From Oscillospiraceae bacterium (GTDB taxonomy: Bacteria > Bacillota > Clostridia > Oscillospirales > UBA929), in assembly GCA_031254195.1 (NCBI GenBank), contig JAIRUW010000056.1, positions 1 through 45,717 on the forward strand: a stretch of 45,717 nucleotides of DNA, in the 5' to 3' direction. Made by a program: the position numbers and the translations under genes. The notes beneath the pieces were generated by a model. That model was not told where the DNA came from. It did no database searches and worked only from the letters and a program-made list of their open reading frames with translations. Below, one piece after another: positions 17,104-25,003 of the stretch (within the stretch, counting starts at the first letter, position 1; every line of letters starts with the position of its first letter).

Positions 17104-17507
17104 TGTATCAGCCGAAGAAAGCGTACCATTACGGAACCGGGCGCCGCAAGTCTTCCGTCGCGCGTGTGCATCTCTATCCGAGCGGCACCGGCGCCATTAC
17201 CATCAACAACCGCGACATAGACAGCTACTTTGGCTTGGAGACGCTGAAAGCCATCATACGCCAGCCGCTCGTCACCTCCGCCACCATCGGGCGGGTAGAC
17301 ATTGCCGCGACGGTTGTCGGCGGCGGCTTTTCCGGTCAGGCCGGCGCGATCCGCCACGGTATCGCCCGCGCCCTGCTCAAGATGAACGAAGAATTCCGCC
17401 CCGCTCTCAAGCAGGCCGGTTTCCTTACCCGCGACCCGCGCATGAAAGAGCGTAAGAAGTACGGCCTCAAGGCCGCGAGGCGCGCTCCGCAGTTCTCCAA
17501 ACGTTAA
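17103..17507 (+). CDS. rpsI: Small-subunit ribosomal protein uS9
   Basis: 134 residues ending in the invariant basic tail RRAPQFSKR, which reaches the ribosomal P site. Conserved [13 protein letters not shown] at the start and [14 protein letters not shown] in the middle. ATG 17103 overlaps the rplM stop, with GGAGGGAA upstream. A terminator follows. Confidence 0.98.
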   Translation: MYQPKKAYHYGTGRRKSSVARVHLYPSGTGAITINNRDIDSYFGLETLKAIIRQPLVTSATIGRVDIAATVVGGGFSGQAGAIRHGIARALLKMNEEFRPALKQAGFLTRDPRMKERKKYGLKAARRAPQFSKR

Positions 17508-17518
17508 CTTGGGTTTTC

Positions 17519-17548
17519 AAACTCCCCGCTTAAAGCGGGGAGTTTTCT
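17519..17548 (+). terminator. Rho-independent terminator of rplM-rpsI
   Basis: AACTCCCCGC and GCGGGGAGTT (10 bp) with a 5-nt loop, followed by TTC. Confidence 0.9.
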
Positions 17549-17587
17549 ATGGATAATTTTTTACACATATGGTACAATGGACATATT

Positions 17588-18451
17588 ATGAGAAAAACAT
17601 TCTTCCACATCATGCTCGATCTGCTCGTGATCTCTCTGGGCAGCACAGTGTTCGCGCTGTCGGTCGCGCTGTTGCTTGACCCCTACGGCATCGTGCCCGG
17701 CGGGGTGACCGGCATCGCCATGCTGCTGTGCGAGCTCTTCCCTGTGCTGCCGCTCGGCCTGACGGTGCTTGTCATCAACATCCCCTTGTTTTTGTTGAGC
17801 TGGCGGCTGTTGGGGCACAGATTCCTTCTTTACACGGGCTTTGGGACGCTGGTATCTTCTCTTCTGATTGACGCGTTTGCCAACGTCCCGCCCATCAAAA
17901 CGGAGCCGCTGCTTGCCGGGGTGTTCGGCGGCCTGCTGATGGGCGCCGGTTTGGGGCTTGTCTTTACGAAGGGAGCCACGACCGGCGGCAGCGACATCAT
18001 CGCGCGCCTGCTTAAGTTTCCCTTCCCGCATATCCAAATTGGCCGGTTGATGCTGGCTTTTGACGGTTTCGTGGTCATCGCGGCGGGGTTTGTGTTCGGC
18101 TCGGTCAACCATATGCTGTATGCCGTCATTACCCTCTATATCTGTATGCAGGCTATAGACGGCATATTGTACGGCCTCAACATCGAGCGGATGGCCTTCA
18201 TCATCTCCGACCGCATCCCGGACATTGTGGAGAAAATCTCCGAACGCTTGGGGCGGGGCGCCACTCTTTTGCACGGCGAGGGGGCATATTCGGGCGCGGA
18301 GCGCAGGATTATCCTCTGCGCCATCAAACGGCAGCAGATCATGGATTTGAAGAATCTCGTCAAGGAGTCCGACCCCAAGGCGTTTGTCATTTTGACCGAA
18401 GCCCATGAAGTGCTGGGGGAGGGGTTTGGGGATTATGAAAAGCACATTTAG
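17588..18451 (+). CDS. YitT-family membrane protein
   Basis: 287 residues. The N-terminal part has about five transmembrane segments of the YitT/DUF161 family (PGGVTGIAMLL, TKGATTGGSDIIARLL). The C-terminal cytosolic DUF2179 domain spans about residues 200-285 (RMAFIISDRIPDIVEKISERLGRGATLLHGEGAYSG). Function of the family is not established. A possible promoter (TGGATA-17-TACAAT, -10 at 17573-17578) would place the transcript start only a few nt before ATG 17588, and no Shine-Dalgarno sequence is visible. The next gene starts inside its end. Confidence 0.9.
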   Translation: MRKTFFHIMLDLLVISLGSTVFALSVALLLDPYGIVPGGVTGIAMLLCELFPVLPLGLTVLVINIPLFLLSWRLLGHRFLLYTGFGTLVSSLLIDAFANVPPIKTEPLLAGVFGGLLMGAGLGLVFTKGATTGGSDIIARLLKFPFPHIQIGRLMLAFDGFVVIAAGFVFGSVNHMLYAVITLYICMQAIDGILYGLNIERMAFIISDRIPDIVEKISERLGRGATLLHGEGAYSGAERRIILCAIKRQQIMDLKNLVKESDPKAFVILTEAHEVLGEGFGDYEKHI

Positions 18452-19649
18452 GCTCGCGGCGTGTCTGTTGTTGACAGCGGTGCTCCTCCCCGGCTGCGCC
18501 ACGCTTTGGGAGCGGGAGATCTATGAACGGTCGGCACATCTGGCGCAAGAAGACGGCGGCATCCAGGCGGCCCTGACGGTCAACTCCCATGATTCTCTCA
18601 GGACTACAATCATTGACGTTATCCGAAGAGGCGAAAGCGAGGCCGACATCCGTGTCACCGACTATCCGGGCGGGCTTACGTCTTTTACCATCAGCACACT
18701 GCTCCATGAAATCCAGACACGGGAACCTATCGGCGCGTATGCCGTGGATTTTATCGCGCTTGCTGAATTTACGCATGTCCTTTCGCAATATACCATCACG
18801 CTCAACATCGTCTATAAAGACGAAAGCCGTCCGGTTATCCCCGAAGTCAGGGGCGGGCGGGAGCTGGAGGCGGCTGTCCACGAGGCATTGCTGGAATACA
18901 GCACTCTGCTTACGGTGGAAATGCCATATTATTACGCGCAGGAGCACGATCCTGAGGCCATGGTGCGCTCCTTCTACTACAATAACCCAGCTTGGGCCGT
19001 GGAGTATCCGGGAATCACCGTCAATCTGTATCCATCCTCGGGGGACTCCCTGCGCCGTATCGTTGAGCTGGAGCTGGTCTGGCAGACCCCCAACGACGAA
19101 CTCAGGCAAAAGGCGCGGGATACGGAAAACGGCGCGGAAGCCTTGCTCGAAGGGCGGCCGGAGTTTCTATCGGACAGCGCGGAGGAGAATACGGCACAGA
19201 CTGTCCTATGGCTGTATGACGCCCTTTGCGGTGCCGTCGAGTATGACGCCGACGCCGCGATAAACGCCGCCGCGACCGGCGAGAAGCAAGGGATCGACCC
19301 ATATACGGCTTACGGAGCGCTGGTCGGCGGTATCGCGGTCGGTGAAGGCCACGCGATGGCGTTCAAGCTGCTGTGCAGTAAACTGGGCATATCCTGTTAT
19401 GTTGTGCCGGGGCGCTGGAATGGAAACGAGCATTCATGGAATCTGGTGCGGATTGGCAATACATGGTATCATTTGGCTGCCGCCCTCGACAACCGCGGCC
19501 CTGTCCCTACTTACGACTTTTTCCTGCTTGATGACGAGACCGCGGAAGCGGAACGCTTTGAATGGAGCAAAACCCTTTATCCCGCCGCTGTTCCCGGCGT
19601 ATGGGCGAGAGAGGGCATCCTTGCTCTGGCAGCGGATAATGAGGAATAA
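18435..19649 (+). CDS. Lipoprotein with degenerate transglutaminase-like domain
   Basis: 404 residues. Lipobox LLPGC (Cys21). The C-terminal region has the transglutaminase-core layout seen in clostridial surface proteins: YGALVGG, then AVGEGHAMAFKLLCSKLGI, NEHSWNLVRIGNTWYHLAAALD. The catalytic Cys expected in the V-C-E-G-Y motif is Gly303 here, and the Asp expected after WYH is Ala348; only His333 remains. It is therefore probably a binding domain, not an enzyme. ATG 18435 has a very G-rich ribosome site and lies within the end of the YitT gene, so they are coupled. Confidence 0.85.
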   Translation: MKSTFRLAACLLLTAVLLPGCATLWEREIYERSAHLAQEDGGIQAALTVNSHDSLRTTIIDVIRRGESEADIRVTDYPGGLTSFTISTLLHEIQTREPIGAYAVDFIALAEFTHVLSQYTITLNIVYKDESRPVIPEVRGGRELEAAVHEALLEYSTLLTVEMPYYYAQEHDPEAMVRSFYYNNPAWAVEYPGITVNLYPSSGDSLRRIVELELVWQTPNDELRQKARDTENGAEALLEGRPEFLSDSAEENTAQTVLWLYDALCGAVEYDADAAINAAATGEKQGIDPYTAYGALVGGIAVGEGHAMAFKLLCSKLGISCYVVPGRWNGNEHSWNLVRIGNTWYHLAAALDNRGPVPTYDFFLLDDETAEAERFEWSKTLYPAAVPGVWAREGILALAADNEE

Positions 19650-19654
19650 AATAC

Positions 19655-19683
19655 TTGCCAAAACAGGTTAGATTGAGTATAAT
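19655..19683 (+). promoter_or_regulatory. Promoter before the mutarotase-like gene
   Basis: TTGCCA at 19655-19660, 17-nt spacer, TATAAT at 19678-19683. Confidence 0.7.
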
Positions 19684-19706
19684 AAAATGGATTGGAGGGG
19701 TTTTTC

Positions 19707-20624
19707 ATGCCGATTACCGTAACAAGAGTAGACGATTATCAGCATTTTGGCGCGTGCGTCCATGTCACCAATGGCATCATCGAGCTATACGCCACGGCAG
19801 ACCGCGGTCCGCGCATCATCCACCTTTCGATGGCAGGCGGAGAAAATCTGTTTTGGACGGATGCAAAGTCCGAAGCGGTCACCCGCGTAGAGGGGCTGGA
19901 CTTGGCCTTTGGCAAAGGCGACGAGTATCACATTTTAGGCGGCCACCGCCTATGGAGCAGCCCCGAGCACGTACTCAACTCTTATTACCCGGACAATGAG
20001 CCGATTGAGGCGGTAATCACACCGCATGGCGTTATCCTCACGGCGCCGCCGCAGCGGGGACTTAACCTGCAATTTACCATTGAGGTGCGCATGGAACCGG
20101 ATGAGCCGTTCATTTCGGTGCGCCACCGCATCCTCAATACCGGTGACGGGATTATCACTTTGGCGCCTTGGGCCATCACCCAGCTTGCGCAGGGCGGTTT
20201 GGCGGTGTTTCCGCAGTCCAAGCAGGACACCGAGCTGCTGCCCGACCGTGTCTTTGTCATCTGGCCGTATACCGACATGGGCGACCACAGGCTGAATTGG
20301 GGCGACGAGTTTATATCCCTGCGTCCCGACGCCACCCAAAGGGCTCTCAAAATCGGCACGCTCAACAGCAAAGGCTACGCCCTCTACCACAACAAGGGCG
20401 TTGTATTCAAAAAGATGTGGACCCCTATCTCCCACGCAAAATACCCCGACTATGGGTGCAACTTTGAAACATACACCAACCACCTGTTTATCGAGCTGGA
20501 GTCTCTGGCTCCGCTTGTCACGCTCTACGCCAACCAAAGCGCGGCGCACGAGGAGGAATGGCTCTGCTTTGCCGAGCCCGGAACCCTCGGCGGGATGGAG
20601 CTGATTAAGAAGTACGGCGATTAA
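19707..20624 (+). CDS. Aldose-epimerase-like (galactose mutarotase fold) protein
   Basis: 305 residues, no signal peptide. The beta-rich sequence, with ELYATADRGPRIIHLSMAGGENLFW near the start, a conserved GGHRLWSSPEH, and FISVRHRILNTGD in the middle, resembles galactose-mutarotase-like sugar-binding proteins. ATG 19707 has GGAGGGG 6 nt upstream. A specific substrate cannot be read off. It could be a member of a DUF family of this fold with no known activity. The next gene begins 4 nt after its stop. Confidence 0.6.
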   Translation: MPITVTRVDDYQHFGACVHVTNGIIELYATADRGPRIIHLSMAGGENLFWTDAKSEAVTRVEGLDLAFGKGDEYHILGGHRLWSSPEHVLNSYYPDNEPIEAVITPHGVILTAPPQRGLNLQFTIEVRMEPDEPFISVRHRILNTGDGIITLAPWAITQLAQGGLAVFPQSKQDTELLPDRVFVIWPYTDMGDHRLNWGDEFISLRPDATQRALKIGTLNSKGYALYHNKGVVFKKMWTPISHAKYPDYGCNFETYTNHLFIELESLAPLVTLYANQSAAHEEEWLCFAEPGTLGGMELIKKYGD

Positions 20625-20628
20625 GGCC

Positions 20629-22323
20629 ATGCAGGAGCATACCGGAGGGGCGGAGGCTTACCGGGCCGCGTTAAAAGCCGGGCGGCGTTTTGTCGCCGAG
20701 CAGAACAGCGCCGGCCGCTCGGGGCTGTTGCCTGTCTTGGAACCGTTGCTGTCAGAGTCCTGCGGCGAAATCCCGTTGGGCTTATATGAGATACCGCTCA
20801 AGAAAATCCGCGGCACATATGCCGCGGGCCGGTCCCATGCCCTTTCAGGCAGTTTTATGCCGATTCTGAAAGAGGAAAGCGAGTTTGCCGCCAAGTGGCG
20901 GGCGCTCTACGCTTCGGCGCTGGACAAGGGGATCGTGGAGCCGATCCGCGTTTATGAGTATCTTGGATACTACTATGTGATGGAAGGGCATAAGCGCGTC
21001 AGCGTGGCGTCCGTCCTCTCCAACTATTCCCTTTTAGCGCAAGCCACACGCCTGATGCCCCCGTCCGGCGCGGAGACCCCGGAGCATACCGTTTTTTTTG
21101 AAATACTCGGCGGCGACCGCAAAAAAATCATCCGGCATATGTGGTTTTCAACCGCCGGGCGTATCACCGGGTTGCGCGAAATGGCGGGTGGGGATGAAGA
21201 ACTGCTGGAAAATACATTTTCCACTTTCCGCGCCGCTTATCATAAGCAGGGTTTTGACCATTCCCTACCCGGCATAACCACTGGGGACGCCTTTTGGCAA
21301 TACGCGAAGCTATACGGCCTGCCAATCAGTGTCAAAGACTCGGAACTGCAAAAAAATTTGGCCCGTTGCCGACCGCAGTGGGAACTTTTATCGCATCCCG
21401 AACCGGTTAAGACCGTCTCCGGCCCCGCCGCCGTCTCTAAACCGCTGTTTTTCATCCCACGCGGCACATCGCCCTCGGTGATGTTCGCCTACCGGAACTC
21501 GCAGTCACGTATCGCGGCGGAGGCGCATGAGGCCGGACGCTTCGCGCTGAGGCGGGCGTTCCCCGAACTGTTGGTTTCCGCCGTTGACGAGCTGCCCACA
21601 GAGATCGGGAGCGATGTCCTCTTCGTCACCGACCCATCCCTGTCGGACGCGGCTCTGCGCGCCGCTCTGGAGAATAAAAACACGCTGGTGCTGCTCTGCC
21701 ATGACGAGCCTGTCGGCATAACAGGCACCTATTGCGCTAAGATTGAGGAAGCCGCGTTTCTGATGGGGGCGCTGGCTGGGAGCCTGTCGCAGTCCGCGCG
21801 GATTGGGTGGCTCCGCCCGCCCTATGACCTCGGAGGGCGCGGGCGTGACTTGCAGGCTTTCGCGCAAGGCGCGTCCGCGGCGCGCCCCGCCGCCCGCGTC
21901 TTCATGGCGGAAGCCGGCGAAGACTTAAACGCTGTACGCAGACGCTGGGCTGAGCGCGGCGTTGACGCCATCATCCTGCCCCGTTCGGACTTTGGGGCGC
22001 GCCCCGCCGTCAAAGCGTTCCCGGGCGTCTTCGCGCACCTGTGCTCCCTCTCGCGCGATGGGACCATCGCCGAGACGCTGGCCGCCGCCGCTTGGCATTG
22101 GGACGCCTTCTACGTCAAGTTCATCCAAAGCGTCATCGAGGGCGGCGTCCCCGCCGAACAGCTCCATTACCGCATGGGTTTGGACAGCGGCGTACTGGAC
22201 CTGCACCTCACCGCCCAAGCGTCCGGCGCGAAACGCTGCCTGTCGGTGTTCCGCCACGCGCTGTCCGCCGGCCTGCTCGTCCCGGTGGACGAGAATACGC
22301 CGGTGGAGATTTACGAGGGGTAA
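20629..22323 (+). CDS. ParB-like domain fused to BMP/PnrA-like binding domain
   Basis: 564 residues without a signal peptide. About residues 50-150 look like a ParB/sulfiredoxin-type domain: LYEIPLKKIRGTY, IVEPIRVYEYLGYYYVMEGHKRVSVASVL. From about 265 on (PLFFIPRGTSPSVMFAYRNSQS) the sequence resembles a periplasmic-binding fold of the BMP/PnrA or Med class, with AAFLMGALAGSLSQSARIGWL and DAFYVKFIQSVIEGG typical of that fold. A cytoplasmic ligand-sensing role is inferred. Its Shine-Dalgarno is weak, and it starts 4 nt after the previous stop, so translation is probably coupled. Confidence 0.65.
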   Translation: MQEHTGGAEAYRAALKAGRRFVAEQNSAGRSGLLPVLEPLLSESCGEIPLGLYEIPLKKIRGTYAAGRSHALSGSFMPILKEESEFAAKWRALYASALDKGIVEPIRVYEYLGYYYVMEGHKRVSVASVLSNYSLLAQATRLMPPSGAETPEHTVFFEILGGDRKKIIRHMWFSTAGRITGLREMAGGDEELLENTFSTFRAAYHKQGFDHSLPGITTGDAFWQYAKLYGLPISVKDSELQKNLARCRPQWELLSHPEPVKTVSGPAAVSKPLFFIPRGTSPSVMFAYRNSQSRIAAEAHEAGRFALRRAFPELLVSAVDELPTEIGSDVLFVTDPSLSDAALRAALENKNTLVLLCHDEPVGITGTYCAKIEEAAFLMGALAGSLSQSARIGWLRPPYDLGGRGRDLQAFAQGASAARPAARVFMAEAGEDLNAVRRRWAERGVDAIILPRSDFGARPAVKAFPGVFAHLCSLSRDGTIAETLAAAAWHWDAFYVKFIQSVIEGGVPAEQLHYRMGLDSGVLDLHLTAQASGAKRCLSVFRHALSAGLLVPVDENTPVEIYEG

Positions 22324-22378
22324 ACGTATACTTTTCCATGATTTGGGCATCCTTTGGACAGAAGGAGGCTCATTTTGT

Positions 22379-22726
22379 ATGAAAGCCAAAATTGTCTCAT
22401 CCATAACGGCTCTGACGCTGGCAGGAATATTCCTCACGGCGCTGGCCCTGTCCAACCCCGAAACACCGGCTTACAGCACCCCGCCGGACTTAGAGCCGCC
22501 CGTCTCCGTGGAGCCGGAGGATAAGGCCCCGGCGGATGGTTTTTGGGTATGCGAGGTGGACGGCTATGTCGCCGTGTATCACAACACCGACCGCGATATG
22601 CCAATCGAAATGACCGGCATCGCCGTCCGCTCATTGCGGAGCGGCGACCAGAACATGCTGCGGGATGGTGTGTTTTTTGAGGATTATTGGGATGTGGTTA
22701 TGTTTTTAGAGGATTTTGGACCTTAG
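22379..22726 (+). CDS. Exported protein with BofC-like C-terminal domain
   Basis: 115 residues. An N-terminal hydrophobic segment (about 5-25) acts as signal or anchor, followed by a Pro/Glu-rich linker (PPDLEPPVSVEPEDKAP). The C-terminal about 60 residues (WVCEVDGYVAVYH, MTGIAVRSLRSGDQNMLRDGVFFEDYWDVVMFLEDFGP) follow the BofC C-terminal pattern, in which a short strand is followed by a leucine-rich turn and a terminal LEDY-like motif. BofC restrains the SpoIVB protease in sporulation, so a link to the spore or envelope is possible. AAGGAGG lies 10 nt upstream. Confidence 0.7.
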   Translation: MKAKIVSSITALTLAGIFLTALALSNPETPAYSTPPDLEPPVSVEPEDKAPADGFWVCEVDGYVAVYHNTDRDMPIEMTGIAVRSLRSGDQNMLRDGVFFEDYWDVVMFLEDFGP

Positions 22727-22770
22727 AGGGCGAAATCCTCCGCCGCCTGCTGGCGGCACATTGCCACCCC

Positions 22771-22799
22771 TTGACGCGTTGCTTGCCTTGTGATACAAT
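22771..22799 (+). promoter_or_regulatory. Rightward promoter before a hairpin pair
   Basis: TTGACG at 22771-22776, 17-nt spacer, TACAAT at 22794-22799. No protein-coding frame follows; the transcript would enter the hairpin at 22821. Confidence 0.6.
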
Positions 22800-22814
22800 C
22801 AATCCGAAAACACA

Positions 22815-22915
22815 AAGACAGCGAAAAGCCCTCCCGATAGCTCGCAACTGACGGAGGGCTTTTCGCCTGTTGATGTTTGGTAGCAGACCGCCTCTCGGCG
22901 GTGGGTTTCTTCCAT
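22815..22915 (-). ncRNA. Candidate small RNA (strand uncertain)
   Basis: The 100-nt interval has two strong hairpins and no gene. Read on the minus strand from the TTGACA-17-TAAAGT promoter, a first stem ACCGCC/GGCGGT (22902-22887) is followed by an unpaired stretch with ACCAAACATCAACAG and then a 14-bp stem ending GGAGGGCTTTTCGC. This is the layout of a terminated small RNA. A second promoter (22771) points at the same interval from the other side, so an antisense transcript is possible. The RNA class is not recognised. Confidence 0.45.
22821..22866. terminator. 14-bp perfect hairpin, works in either direction
   Basis: GCGAAAAGCCCTCC and GGAGGGCTTTTCGC around an 18-nt loop. The T-run is inside the right arm on both strands. 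Confidence 0.75.
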
Positions 22916-22921
22916 GCTTTC

Positions 22922-22950
22922 ACTTTACCACATCCCTGACACTTTGTCAA
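22922..22950 (-). promoter_or_regulatory. Leftward promoter for the candidate small RNA
   Basis: Minus-strand TTGACA (22950-22945), 17-nt spacer, TAAAGT (22927-22922), with start near 22915. Confidence 0.6.
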
Positions 22951-22974
22951 GTAAATTGGCCTAAAATTACAAAA

Positions 22975-23001
22975 CCAAAAGGGGCGGCAATGCCGCCCCT
23001 T
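22975..23001 (-). terminator. Terminator of the SLH-protein gene
   Basis: On the minus strand AAGGGGCGGCA and TGCCGCCCCTT flank one base, followed by TTGGTTTTG. It lies 22 nt after the stop codon at 23024. Confidence 0.85.
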
Positions 23002-23023
23002 GACTGTTGCTGTTGCGTTTGAT

Positions 23024-24823
23024 TTAGTCCTGCCTGGAATTGACTCCGACATCCCAGCGGCACAGAACATTGCCGTCTTCGTCTTCAATCTGAATCCAGT
23101 TGATGCTGAAATCATTACTGCCGCTGCCGCCGCGAATGGCAAGGCTGCCAATCAGTCCGTCAGCTTCCGCGGAGCCATCCATCACGAAGTCAACTACGCA
23201 GGTATAGGTTTCGCCGCTCTCCAAATCGCCAAGTTCCGCCCCTCTAAAGTAAGCGGGGATAACGGTGGCTATTTCGTCCGGCTCTACCTGATGGTCATTA
23301 GCAATGGCACCGTCTGCCGAAGTGTAGCCGCCGTTATCATTGCCGGCAATCCAGCGTACGCGGAGACCGGGGCACCAATCGCCGATGGTGGCGTTGAAGG
23401 TGAGTTTATAAGCCGCGTCTTTTTCAGGGACGAAAGCAACAATGCCGTCTTCACATTCCGAGAACGGCCATACGCTCGCGTCGCTGCCCAGAACGATGTT
23501 CACGCCGGACCATGCGTTGCTTCCTTCAAGCGCGTCCCATACATAGATGCCAGCGCTGAGGTCAGCATCGCCACCATCTCCACCGTCGCCGCCTTCTGTT
23601 TCATATGTCCTGCCTTCTGCGCGGTTCTTGGGGTCAGCGATTCTCGCCAGCATCACGGCGACCTGCTCACGAGTGACGTTGCCATCGGTGCCGAAGCCGC
23701 CGCTGGCTGCGCCGGTGACAATCCCGGCTTCGTAGAACATGATAATCTCGTCGTCGTCCTCGCTCACATCGGAGACGGAGACAAAGGTATTGAGGGTGCG
23801 GTCAAATTCTTTCGCGGGCAGAATCTTCGCCCAAATTTTGACCATCGCGGCGCGGGTGGCGAATTCGGCGTTGCCGAGCAGGTCGTCATACGCGCCCGCT
23901 TCGATGATGCCATTAGCTTCCGCATAGGCCACAAAATCATCAGGGAACGCCGCGCCGTTAAATTGATCGAACTTGCCGTTGTATATGGCGTGCATCTTGG
24001 CGGCGGTGGTGATCAACTCGGCATAGGTCACGTTCCTACTCGGGGCAAATGTGGTGGCGGTGTTGCCGTCCATGATGTTGTAGCTGAACATGGTCTTGAT
24101 CCAGTCGCGCATACCGTCGCTGGAAGCCCAGCCGAGGTCTGTGAAGCGGTCGTCATACTCGCGCATGTTGGCAAGGAAATTAGCCATGCCGGCTTCGCCT
24201 GATCCACTTTCGGTTCCATTTCCGCCATTGCCGTTCTCGCCGCCATCACCACCGTCGCCGCCGAACTTACCGACGAGATAGCCGAACTTTACGACTCTGA
24301 CAGGTTGAAACTGAGCTTGAATCTCGAATGTATCTAGTTCAAGGAACAGCTCATAACTTTTCAGATCCGCTAAAGCGATAACAAATGTAAGTGTATCGCC
24401 GTCAATGGTGACGTCAGCATTAACGGACGATGAGGTCTCAATAGCGCTCCAATTGGTCCAGTCTGGAGTTATTGTGCTCGCTTGCCAGTCTGTCGGCGAG
24501 CCTTTCATATCCGGCTCATTAAGGATAACTTGCATACCGCCCATACCGTTTGCATTGAGCCTCTTCATGAGAGCCAAGTCAAAATCAAGAACCAAATACT
24601 CAGCAGCGCGGAAATACTCTATGTTGGATTCGTCTATGAGCCAACCCATCTGATTCAGGGCTCCATCCGTTGCCCACCCGCCGGTAACATCGGGATCGGT
24701 GGGACCCAGCTCATATACATCGTACCCTTTCGGGGCTTCGTACGCGGCGATCGCGGGAACAGATACCAAGCTGATGAGCATCGCCAGCACCACCAGCAGG
24801 GACAGGGCTTTGCGTGTTTTCAT
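23024..24823 (-). CDS. SLH-domain cell-surface protein
   Basis: 599 residues. Signal peptide (MKTRKALSLLVVLAMLISLV, cleavage near AIA). An N-terminal beta domain (about 25-195) is followed by a glycine-rich linker (GGDGGDGGENGNGGNG), three S-layer-homology-like repeats (about 205-405, with FTDLGW, RNVTYAELITTAAKM, FPDDFVAYAEANGIIE, VTREQVAVMLARI), a second acidic Gly/Asp linker, and a C-terminal carbohydrate-binding-like beta domain. The SLH block is central, not terminal. Start 24823 has AGGAGG upstream. It is probably anchored to secondary wall polymer and binds a polysaccharide or surface ligand. Confidence 0.88.
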   Translation of the reverse strand: MKTRKALSLLVVLAMLISLVSVPAIAAYEAPKGYDVYELGPTDPDVTGGWATDGALNQMGWLIDESNIEYFRAAEYLVLDFDLALMKRLNANGMGGMQVILNEPDMKGSPTDWQASTITPDWTNWSAIETSSSVNADVTIDGDTLTFVIALADLKSYELFLELDTFEIQAQFQPVRVVKFGYLVGKFGGDGGDGGENGNGGNGTESGSGEAGMANFLANMREYDDRFTDLGWASSDGMRDWIKTMFSYNIMDGNTATTFAPSRNVTYAELITTAAKMHAIYNGKFDQFNGAAFPDDFVAYAEANGIIEAGAYDDLLGNAEFATRAAMVKIWAKILPAKEFDRTLNTFVSVSDVSEDDDEIIMFYEAGIVTGAASGGFGTDGNVTREQVAVMLARIADPKNRAEGRTYETEGGDGGDGGDADLSAGIYVWDALEGSNAWSGVNIVLGSDASVWPFSECEDGIVAFVPEKDAAYKLTFNATIGDWCPGLRVRWIAGNDNGGYTSADGAIANDHQVEPDEIATVIPAYFRGAELGDLESGETYTCVVDFVMDGSAEADGLIGSLAIRGGSGSNDFSINWIQIEDEDGNVLCRWDVGVNSRQD

Positions 24824-24861
24824 TATGTAGCTCCTCCTCATAATTTTAGTAGCTTGTTCAA

Positions 24862-24890
24862 ATTGTAACAGAATTGATAAATTTATGCAA
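24862..24890 (-). promoter_or_regulatory. Promoter of the SLH-protein gene
   Basis: Minus-strand TTGCAT (24890-24885), 17-nt spacer, TACAAT (24867-24862). Confidence 0.7.
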
Positions 24891-25003
24891 GTGTTTTTTT
24901 ATATTTTGTCATTGGGATATTATGGCATCGATTGTTATAACGCATGGCAGTACAGGGGATATTTGTTTGCGGCAGTATGGCAGCGGAGGCGAAGTATTCC
25001 AAG

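Noticed and set aside
17561..18502. 313-codon open frame antisense to the YitT-type gene
   Set aside because: Composition is that of a complement of membrane-protein codons (rich in His, Gln, Arg, Asp), with no domain.
23000..24202. 400-codon open frame antisense to the SLH protein
   Set aside because: The SLH frame has a signal peptide, ribosome site, promoter and terminator. The antisense frame has none.
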